Source: Acidobacteriota bacterium
GTDB lineage: Bacteria; Acidobacteriota; Blastocatellia; RBC074
NCBI GenBank assembly: GCA_013140935.1
Contig: JABFSD010000012.1
Span: 1 to 5,361, forward strand
Length of the DNA: 5,361 nt
Direction: 5' to 3'
Made by a program: the position numbers and the translations under genes. This document shows, in pieces, positions 1 to 5,361 of the stretch (positions are counted from its first letter, which is position 1; each line of letters begins with the position of its first letter). The notes beneath the pieces are model-generated. The model ran no database searches. It had not been told where the DNA came from and worked only from the letters and a program-made list of their open reading frames with translations.

Positions 1-15
1 TTTGGGCGGGCTGCT

Positions 16-315
16 TTAACCGTAACAGTCATCTTTCCACTTCTCCTTGTCATATTCGCGGTGCGTCAAAACATTGCGAATGTATATGCGTTGCCTTGCA
101 TAGCGTAGCTTAACAATCAGTCGAAACTTGTTGCCGCCGATGTTGAAAACCGTGCAATCGCCTACCGCGTCGGCGTGGGGGAAGTCGCTGCGCGCTTCCG
201 CCAGATTCTTCCACCCGGTGTGACTGACGATGCGATACCAATCCTGTAACGGATTTTCCGCCGCCGGATGTCGTTCCCAAAACTCTCGCAAAGCTTTTCG
301 ACTGATGATGCGCAT
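16..315 (-). CDS. higB: HigB-family type II toxin (mRNA interferase)
   Basis: This 99-residue protein matches the HigB toxin family (RelE-like fold, usually about 95-100 aa), which cleaves mRNA at the ribosome until neutralised by a HigA antitoxin. Visible family hallmarks are the N-terminal RKALREFWERHPAAENPL block (residues 6-23) followed by WY, the core FNIGGNKFRLIVKL (57-70), and the C-terminal YIRNVLTHREYDK (78-90), in which the His and Tyr are typical of the family. The start is supported by an AAGGAG ribosome binding site about 8 nt upstream. In this family toxin usually precedes antitoxin, so a helix-turn-helix HigA gene is expected beyond the left edge; only 15 nt remain after the stop and no antitoxin start lies in them. 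The gene follows the terminator at 381-419, so it probably has its own promoter. Family assignment is firm; activity and partner are inferred. Confidence 0.9.
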   Translation of the reverse strand: MRIISRKALREFWERHPAAENPLQDWYRIVSHTGWKNLAEARSDFPHADAVGDCTVFNIGGNKFRLIVKLRYARQRIYIRNVLTHREYDKEKWKDDCYG

Positions 316-341
316 CTTTGAGGCTCCTTTTCATCGGATGC

Positions 342-375
342 TCTCAAATTGAGAAGCTGAAAGCAATGTGTTGCT
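342..375. promoter_or_regulatory. Inverted repeats upstream of higB, candidate autoregulatory operator
   Basis: Two dyads lie between the terminator U-tract and the higB ribosome binding site. The first is a perfect 6-bp dyad around one base (TCTCAA-A-TTGAGA, 342-354). The second is a 5-bp dyad around four bases (AGCAA-TGTG-TTGCT, 362-375). The heptamer GCTGAAA also occurs twice (356-362 and 373-379), 17 nt apart start to start. Type II toxin-antitoxin operons are commonly repressed by their antitoxin binding such palindromes at the promoter, so this is a plausible operator. I could not assign a convincing -35/-10 pair here, so the regulatory role is inference from position and symmetry only. 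Confidence 0.35.
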
Positions 376-380
376 GAAAC

Positions 381-419
381 AAAAAAATGGCCTCAACGAG
401 TGGTGCTTCGTTGAGGCCA
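381..419 (-). terminator. Intrinsic terminator closing the ssb/small-gene unit
   Basis: A perfect 12-bp inverted repeat (388-399 with 408-419, arm TGGCCTCAACGA) encloses an 8-nt loop. Read on the minus strand it is followed directly by seven T residues (387 down to 381), the classic Rho-independent layout. It lies about 50 nt past the stop of the gene at 471-701 and before higB, so it separates the two minus-strand units. Confidence 0.92.
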
Positions 420-470
420 GAGGCGCTGGATTGGTGTGTTGTGTGCGGTAGTAACTCGTAAAAAACTTGG

Positions 471-701
471 TCAGCGATGGTCGGTTTTCACCGTATAACC
501 GAGTGCGCGTAATTCGGCTTTCAATCCCAAGGTCCGTCGTAAACCGGAAAGCACTGGCGCGGTGAAATTGTTCCAGTTGCTTTGCTCGTAAGCCTTCACC
601 AAACCGGTTTTAACGACGGCGGTCTTGGTTCGTTCGTTGAGCGTGATGCGGCCTTGCGCAATCGCTTTTTCCAAGTGCGGAGAACGGGGTGTAGCTCTCA
701 T
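471..701 (-). CDS. Small hypothetical protein, last gene of the ssb unit
   Basis: I do not recognise this 76-residue protein. It is basic, with no Cys, no signal peptide and no membrane segment. The C-terminal half (about residues 44-72) contains TAPVLSGLRRTLGLKAELRALGY, which looks helical and amphipathic with several Arg/Lys and Leu. Reality is supported by context: the ATG lies only 5 nt after the stop of the upstream gene, and a GAGGA ribosome binding site about 9 nt before the start is embedded in the last codons of that gene, suggesting translational coupling. An intrinsic terminator follows about 50 nt after its stop. A nucleic-acid-associated role would fit the charge and the linkage to ssb but is speculation. 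Confidence 0.6.
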   Translation of the reverse strand: MRATPRSPHLEKAIAQGRITLNERTKTAVVKTGLVKAYEQSNWNNFTAPVLSGLRRTLGLKAELRALGYTVKTDHR

Positions 702-706
702 GACAT

Positions 707-1279
707 TTATTCCTCATTGGTCGTGAAACTGATCGTAGGCCGCAACAACTGCCCTTTAACCAGTCGCAGGGTTTTGTCTTTCAACAGCAGCGGCGCTTGT
801 GCGGCCAAATCCTGTTCGCGCAATTCTTTGTACTTGCCGGTTTTTTGCAGCAACAAATACAACGCGCCGTTCGTGGCTTTGGGGCGCGTGACGGGCTTCG
901 CGGGTTTCTTGTCTTCGGTGTTATTCATAACTTTTCTTTTGATGGGATGCGCGGCGGCAGCGTCAACAGTTGCGGCCAAAGTTTTGTTTGGATTCACTGG
1001 CACGGGCAGGGCGACCGTTGCGGGTTGGTCATCCGAGCCTGATGTTTTTGCCAGAGGATGCGTGCGACTTTTAGCGCGGGCGGGAGACGCGAGCGTTTGC
1101 GGGTCAAACGCTCGCCCTGTTTTCGCTGCCGCCGATTCCAGGCGCGATTGAATCGCGACCAGTCCGGGTTCGCCTGTGAGAGCCTTCTGCCAGTCTTTGC
1201 ACTTGCCGCGAAACTTGCACGACCAGTAACAAACCTCTACGGCTTTTTGGCAACTGAATCTTTGACAGGCGATTTGCAT
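707..1279 (-). CDS. Hypothetical protein with Cys-rich N-terminus and low-complexity linker
   Basis: This 190-residue protein is not one I can name. Three regions are visible. Residues 1-62 hold five cysteines (5, 10, 17, 21, 27) followed by KDWQKALTGEPGLVAIQSRL, a spacing that could bind zinc but matches no standard finger that I know. Residues 63-137 are a Pro/Ala/Thr/Lys-rich low-complexity linker. Residues 138-190 form a compact, probably helical tail (ALYLLLQKTGKYKELREQDL and onward). A GGAG ribosome binding site lies about 7 nt upstream, the preceding gene ends 19 nt away, and the next begins 5 nt later, all consistent with an operon gene. An in-frame Met at residue 118 (position 928) could give a separate short product of the tail region, though its ribosome binding site is poor. 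The opposite strand carries a similarly long open frame, which I judge to be a shadow. Confidence 0.65.
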   Translation of the reverse strand: MQIACQRFSCQKAVEVCYWSCKFRGKCKDWQKALTGEPGLVAIQSRLESAAAKTGRAFDPQTLASPARAKSRTHPLAKTSGSDDQPATVALPVPVNPNKTLAATVDAAAAHPIKRKVMNNTEDKKPAKPVTRPKATNGALYLLLQKTGKYKELREQDLAAQAPLLLKDKTLRLVKGQLLRPTISFTTNEE

Positions 1280-1298
1280 ATCGTTTCTCCGTTAAGAG

Positions 1299-1535
1299 CT
1301 ATTTGTGAACATCGTATTTGAATGAATAAACGTACCAGCTTGCGTTCACCGCACCGGCGTCATCACGCAACGTTTCGCATCCGCGCCACGTCGCCAGATA
1401 GTGCTGGCGTTGTTGCGCCGCCGGTTTGGGCAGCGGGCCAGCTTCGATGCGCCATTGCTTTAAGCTCTGAAACATTCCTTCAAGATAAAGCCGCTGCATT
1501 TCGGGGTCGGTAGTTATACCAATGCGCGTTGCCAT
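1299..1535 (-). CDS. Small hypothetical protein following ssb
   Basis: This 78-residue protein is not recognised. It is rich in aromatic residues, with four Trp (28, 50, 67 and others nearby in WYVYSFKY) and several Tyr, one Cys (53), and no signal peptide or membrane segment. An AGAGGAG-type ribosome binding site precedes the start. It lies 117 nt after ssb and 19 nt before the next small gene, all on the same strand with no intrinsic terminator between them, so it is probably co-transcribed with ssb. The C-terminal ASWYVYSFKYDVHK segment looks like an edge beta strand. Function is unknown; the evidence is spacing, ribosome binding site and an uninterrupted frame. Confidence 0.6.
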   Translation of the reverse strand: MATRIGITTDPEMQRLYLEGMFQSLKQWRIEAGPLPKPAAQQRQHYLATWRGCETLRDDAGAVNASWYVYSFKYDVHK

Positions 1536-1560
1536 TTTTTGCCTACTCCTCTGTGCGTTG

Positions 1561-1604
1561 CAGGGGAAGCAATGGGAGCGAGAGGAGGAAGGGGAGTGAT
1601 GGGA
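1561..1604 (-). other. C-rich, G-poor transcript tract between ssb and the small genes
   Basis: Over these 44 positions the minus-strand transcript would contain about 24 C and only 3 G, in an almost unbroken pyrimidine run. C-rich, G-poor unstructured RNA is the hallmark of Rho utilisation sites, so the tract could lower expression of the three downstream genes relative to ssb. The same base skew could also reflect a simple polypurine/polypyrimidine repeat with no function. No hairpin terminator is seen in the 1536-1652 gap. Confidence 0.35.
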
Positions 1605-1652
1605 TATTCACTTCTGCCTTTTCAGGCGCCCATTGCGGAATTTGTGTTGTCG

Positions 1653-2141
1653 TTAAAACGGAACGTCGTCTTCTTCGATGCTGACCAAAGCCGGATTGGT
1701 CTTGCGCGGAGCCACTTTCGTTTTAGCTTTGAGTGACATCACCGCGACCGGTTCTTTTTTCGTAGCCGTGCTGTAAGGCACGCTGGCCGCCGCCGCCGGA
1801 GCGTTGTTGTCATTGCGTTGGCCTAAGAACTGCAAGTCGGTCGCGTTCACTTCCAGACTTGAGCGCGTATTGCCTTCGCGGTCGGTGTATTCCTCAACGC
1901 GCAAGCGGCCTTCGACATAAACCTGACGGCCTTTGCTCAAGTATTCGTTGGCTAACTCGGCCTGGCGTCCCCACACGGTGACGCGAAACCACGTCGTCAA
2001 TTCTTCCTGCTCGCCCGTCGCGCCTTTCTTGCGCTCCGTCGTAGCCACCGAAAACTTGCACAGCGCCGTGCCTTGCGGCGTAGTCTTCAATTCGGGATCA
2101 CGCCCTAAATAACCAACGATGGTGATTTTGTTGAACGACAT
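1653..2141 (-). CDS. ssb: Single-stranded DNA-binding protein
   Basis: SSB coats single-stranded DNA during replication, recombination and repair and recruits partner proteins through its C-terminal tip. The 162-residue product begins with the typical FNKITIVGYLGRDPELKTTPQG and carries the OB-fold landmarks TTWFRVTVWGRQAE (49-62, aromatic DNA-stacking residues) and KGRQVYVEGRL (70-80), with the fold ending near LQFLG (103-107). Residues about 110-150 form a short linker that is Ala-rich and then basic (KAKTKVAPRK). The tip EEDDVPF (156-162) is the canonical acidic partner-binding motif, so the protein is full length. A perfect AGGAGG (2149-2154) lies 7 nt before the ATG. It is not next to rpsF/rpsR as in many bacteria, but heads a unit of small unknown genes, so whether it is the housekeeping copy or a second, element-borne copy cannot be decided here. 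Confidence 0.97.
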   Translation of the reverse strand: MSFNKITIVGYLGRDPELKTTPQGTALCKFSVATTERKKGATGEQEELTTWFRVTVWGRQAELANEYLSKGRQVYVEGRLRVEEYTDREGNTRSSLEVNATDLQFLGQRNDNNAPAAAASVPYSTATKKEPVAVMSLKAKTKVAPRKTNPALVSIEEDDVPF

Positions 2142-2216
2142 ATTGTTGCCTCCTGAAAAACCAGAAAAAGTAGATGTAGGTGTTGAGCCTGCGTTACGTT
2201 TTCACTTTCGGACTGC

Positions 2217-2237
2217 TGGCGCGCGATGTGCGCGGCA
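2217..2237 (-). promoter_or_regulatory. GC-rich hairpin in the ssb leader
   Basis: A 5-bp GC stem (2220-2224 with 2230-2234) around a 5-nt loop extends by two more pairs after one mismatch. It lies within the roughly 120-nt untranslated leader expected from the promoter at 2268-2296. It may be a leader structure or merely chance symmetry in GC-rich sequence; no known riboswitch is recognised. Confidence 0.25.
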
Positions 2238-2267
2238 AATGCTTTTGTTGTTTCGTTAACGGGACGC

Positions 2268-2296
2268 AATATAGGCGAGGTGAAATTTTGTGTCAA
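2268..2296 (-). promoter_or_regulatory. Near-consensus sigma70-type promoter for ssb
   Basis: On the minus strand a perfect -35 box TTGACA (2291-2296) and a -10 box TATATT (2268-2273) are separated by exactly 17 nt. Transcription would start near 2261, leaving about 120 nt of leader before ssb. The promoter lies beyond the def terminator, so ssb and the small genes form an independent, probably strongly expressed unit. No LexA-type CTG-N10-CAG box was seen. Confidence 0.88.
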
Positions 2297-2361
2297 GTAA
2301 GAAACAGGCGGTTTTTGAAATTATTTTTCGTGAGGTGGCTGACGTGCGAAATGATGATTGC

Positions 2362-2409
2362 AAAAGGGAAGGGCGCGAAGGTCTGAAACGTCAAACCCTC
2401 ACGCCCTTC
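2362..2409 (-). terminator. Intrinsic terminator after def
   Basis: A 15-bp stem (2395-2409 with 2368-2382) with a 12-nt loop forms in the minus-strand RNA; two of its pairs are G-U wobbles that would be A-C mismatches in the plus-strand RNA, so the structure is tuned to the minus-strand transcript. It is followed by CCTTTT, a short U-tract. It lies about 20 nt past the def stop and closes the aroC-def unit. Confidence 0.8.
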
Positions 2410-2431
2410 ATTCATAGGCTTAGAATTGCGA

Positions 2432-2953
2432 TCAATCCCATTCGCCGTATTTGATCTTCTTGTCTATTTTCTTTTTGATCTTGTCGCGTTTGAGGAAACT
2501 GAGCTTTTTGAGGAAGTCGGTAAACAGCTTGCCGTAAAGATGATCTGTTTCGTGTAAAACACACCGCGCGGCTAAATCTTCGAGGTTCATCGTGAATTCT
2601 TTGCCGTTCACGTCAAAGGCCGTGACGGTCACGATGCGCGGGCGTTCGACCTGAAAGTAAATATCAGGGAAGCTCAAACAGCCTTCGTCACCGACTTGCG
2701 TGTCTTTAGTTTCTTGAATAATCGGATTGATAAACGCGATGCGATCTTTCGGTTCTTTGCCGCCGCTGCAATCCATCACAAACAGTTTCAATGACTGGCC
2801 GATTTGCGGAGCCGCAAGGCCTACGCCTTTTTCGGCGAGCATCGTCTCGAACATATTCTCGACCAGTTCATTCAACTTGCCGTCAAATTCCGTCACGAGT
2901 TGGCCTTCTTTTTCCAACACCGGATCACCGTATTTCACTACTTTCAAAATCAT
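2432..2953 (-). CDS. def: Peptide deformylase
   Basis: Peptide deformylase is a cytoplasmic metalloenzyme that removes the formyl group from the N-terminal methionine of nascent proteins. The 173-residue protein has all three motifs: [10 protein letters not shown] (43-52, with Gln50), EGCLS (90-94, Cys92 as metal ligand) and HETDH (134-138, His134 and His138 as ligands, Glu135 as catalytic base). Length is normal for the bacterial enzyme. The residue before the HExxH motif is Leu133, where Gln is usual in well-studied members. The C-terminus is a very basic Lys-rich helix (about 148-168, [18 protein letters not shown]), which may contact the ribosome near the exit tunnel, as reported for the C-terminal helix of the E. 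coli enzyme. An AAGGAAAG ribosome binding site precedes the ATG. It lies 75 nt after aroC on the same strand without an intervening terminator, so the two are probably co-transcribed; fmt, a frequent partner elsewhere, is not in this window. Confidence 0.97.
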   Translation of the reverse strand: MILKVVKYGDPVLEKEGQLVTEFDGKLNELVENMFETMLAEKGVGLAAPQIGQSLKLFVMDCSGGKEPKDRIAFINPIIQETKDTQVGDEGCLSFPDIYFQVERPRIVTVTAFDVNGKEFTMNLEDLAARCVLHETDHLYGKLFTDFLKKLSFLKRDKIKKKIDKKIKYGEWD

Positions 2954-3028
2954 TCTGAATTCTTTCCTTCTGCAACTTTGATGGGAAGCCCGATTGAAGC
3001 AAACGAATTTCCGTGATGCAAATCAGCC

Positions 3029-4204
<1,176 letters not shown>

Positions 4205-4245
4205 GATTGAAAACTCGTGATGATGAATGATGTGAACGAGGCTTG

Positions 4246-4274
4246 AGTATAGGTCGCGTAAACGAAGGCGGCAA
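4246..4274 (-). promoter_or_regulatory. Sigma70-type promoter for aroC-def
   Basis: On the minus strand TTGCCG (4269-4274) and TATACT (4246-4251) are 17 nt apart, a good match to the consensus. Transcription would begin near 4239, about 35 nt before the aroC ATG at 4204. This lies in the 133-bp divergent intergenic region 4205-4337; I saw no equally clear promoter for the rightward genes. Confidence 0.85.
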
Positions 4275-4337
4275 ATTTTAGAACCCAATGAAATGGTGTA
4301 GTGTGCGCGCATCAATTTCCCTCAAGGAGCAATCTCG

Positions 4338-4898
4338 ATGAAAAGTTTGATGCGACGGCTGTGGGCTTGCGCGGCGTTGTGTTTGGTTTTCGGCTCGGCG
4401 GCGACGGCTTACGCGCCGTTCAAAGTGACGACGGTTTTTCTGGTACGCCACGCTGAAAAGGTCTCGAACGCGACTGATGCCGAGTTGTCTGACATCGGCC
4501 ACGCGCGGGCGAAACGATTAGCCACGGTGTTGGCGAAAGCGAATATCGGCGCGATTTATACGTCGCAATTTCAACGCACGAAACAAACCGCCGCGCCGCT
4601 GGCACAGGCGTTGGCATTGACGCCGAGTGAGATCAACGTCGAGACGGTGCAAAACCCTGCGGGCGGCATGACGGGTTCGAGTTTGAGTCCGGTGACGCTG
4701 AAAAATTACGCCGACAAGATTGCGCAAAACGCCGGACAGACCGCGTTGATCGTAGGCCATTCCAACTCTGTGCCCGCGCTCATCACGAAGCTGGGCGTGC
4801 CGCAAACGGTGACGATTGCCGACAGTGACTATGACAATTTGTTTGTGGTGACGATTTACGCCAAAGGCAAAGCCGTACTGGCGCAGGTCAAATTCTGA
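4338..4898 (+). CDS. Exported histidine phosphatase superfamily protein
   Basis: This 186-residue protein belongs to the histidine phosphatase (phosphoglycerate mutase-like, SixA-like) superfamily, whose members transfer phosphate through a phospho-histidine. The RHG-type motif is FLVRHAEK (34-41), with Arg37 and His38 as the nucleophile. The second Arg is Arg80 in YTSQFQRTKQTA (74-85), and the second catalytic His is His141 in IVGHSNS (138-144). Residues 1-26 look like a signal peptide: basic start, hydrophobic core WACAALCLVFGS, and an AYA cleavage site before PF, so the enzyme is probably periplasmic or secreted; there is no proper lipobox. An AAGGAG ribosome binding site (4324-4329) lies 8 nt before the ATG. 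It is only 12 nt from the following crotonase gene, so the two are probably co-transcribed. The substrate cannot be told from the sequence. Confidence 0.92.
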   Translation: MKSLMRRLWACAALCLVFGSAATAYAPFKVTTVFLVRHAEKVSNATDAELSDIGHARAKRLATVLAKANIGAIYTSQFQRTKQTAAPLAQALALTPSEINVETVQNPAGGMTGSSLSPVTLKNYADKIAQNAGQTALIVGHSNSVPALITKLGVPQTVTIADSDYDNLFVVTIYAKGKAVLAQVKF

Positions 4899-4910
4899 AA
4901 GAGAGTGACG

Positions 4911-5361
4911 ATGAGCTATCAACATTTATTGTGCGAAACGAATGATGCAGGCGTGCGGACGATTACGTTAAACCGTCCTGAAAAACTGAATGCGGTGAAC
5001 TCGCAACTCGCCGAAGAGTTGCCGCAGGCTGTCAACGAAGCCAGCGCCGATGACGCGGTGCGTGTCGTCGTCATCACGGGCGCGGGACGCGGCTTTTGCG
5101 CGGGCCTCGAACTCTCGCCCGACAACGTAGCCGCGATGCGCGACGCACGTTCCAAGTCGCGCGCCGAACGCCTAGACGATTTGCATTGGGTAGGCCGCTG
5201 GGTGCTGGCCGTGACGGGTTGCGACAAGCCGGTCATCGCCGCGATTAACGGCCCGGCGGTAGGCGCGGGTTGCGGGTTGACGCTGGCCTGCGACCTTCGC
5301 GTGATGAGCGATGAGGCGCGCATCGGTACGGGCTATCAAAAAATCGGGCTGTGTCCTGACG
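4911..5361 (+). CDS. Crotonase-family enoyl-CoA hydratase/isomerase, 3' end cut by window
   Basis: The frame is open from the ATG to the window edge, giving the first 150 residues of a family that usually has about 255-270. Crotonase features are clear: ITLNRPEKLNAV (18-29), the first oxyanion-hole segment GRGFCAGLEL (59-68), and the second, AAINGPAVGAGCGLTLACDLR (110-130). Members act on acyl-CoA thioesters in fatty-acid or aromatic-acid breakdown. The position of the first hydratase glutamate (after GGGC in the rat enzyme) is Gly122, and the second falls at about Tyr141, so simple hydratase activity is doubtful. The segment KIGLCPD ends with Asp150, where PaaG-type isomerases carry their acid/base Asp in GLxPD. 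An isomerase, or another CoA-ester activity, is therefore more likely. The ribosome binding site is a modest AGAGAG; the upstream phosphatase gene ends 12 nt before. Confidence 0.93.
   Translation, partial: MSYQHLLCETNDAGVRTITLNRPEKLNAVNSQLAEELPQAVNEASADDAVRVVVITGAGRGFCAGLELSPDNVAAMRDARSKSRAERLDDLHWVGRWVLAVTGCDKPVIAAINGPAVGAGCGLTLACDLRVMSDEARIGTGYQKIGLCPD

Noticed and set aside
582..1151. Plus-strand open frame of 189 codons opposite two minus-strand small genes
   Set aside because: It spans the junction of two minus-strand genes that have good ribosome binding sites and operon spacing. Its product has no recognisable domain and mixed composition, so it is taken as an antisense shadow.
2105..2296. 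Minus-strand open frame of 63 codons overlapping the ssb start
   Set aside because: Its start codon lies inside the -35 box of the ssb promoter, so the predicted transcript would not include it, and it overlaps the ssb coding start in another frame.
4205..4337. A rightward promoter for the phosphatase gene
   Set aside because: Only weak -10-like hexamers (for example around 4248 and 4297) without a matching -35 were found, so no feature is reported.
4518..5323. Minus-strand open frames opposite the phosphatase and crotonase genes
   Set aside because: The plus-strand products carry clear family motifs throughout, while the opposite-strand products are low-complexity Arg/Ser-rich and have no family features.

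Overview
The window reads as ordinary bacterial chromosome with a small accessory-looking stretch on its left side. Gene families (SSB, peptide deformylase, chorismate synthase), Shine-Dalgarno sites and sigma70-type promoters all indicate a bacterium. The chorismate synthase is of the type beginning with a short lead into TAGESHG, common in Acidobacteriota and some other non-proteobacterial phyla. Together with the moderately GC-rich codon use and the gene mix, this makes an acidobacterial (perhaps Blastocatellia-like) host a reasonable but unproven guess.

Left part (1-420), minus strand: a HigB-family type II toxin gene with a good ribosome binding site. Its expected antitoxin would lie just beyond the left edge. 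A near-palindrome and a second inverted repeat sit in its upstream region. Just upstream lies a strong intrinsic terminator (381-419) that closes the next transcription unit.

Middle part (420-2300), minus strand: a unit that starts at a near-consensus promoter (2268-2296), has a leader of about 120 nt, encodes single-stranded DNA-binding protein with the canonical acidic tail, and continues through three small genes I do not recognise (1299-1535, 707-1279, 471-701) to the terminator. A C-rich, G-poor transcript tract lies between ssb and the first small gene and could be a Rho-loading or other control site. This is the least explained part of the window.

Right-centre (2360-4280), minus strand: aroC (chorismate synthase) followed 75 nt later by def (peptide deformylase). 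They are driven by a clear promoter at 4246-4274 and closed by a 15-bp stem terminator at 2362-2409. The promoter position fixes the aroC start at 4204 and excludes a longer in-frame start.

Right end (4338-5361), plus strand: a divergent pair 12 nt apart, an exported histidine phosphatase followed by a crotonase-family (enoyl-CoA hydratase/isomerase) gene cut by the window edge. The crotonase lacks both classical hydratase glutamates, so its annotation as a hydratase would be unsafe.

I did not find a CRISPR array, tRNA, rRNA, insertion sequence or clear attachment site. No demonstrably new system is visible; the ssb-linked small genes next to a toxin gene are the best candidate for a follow-up.
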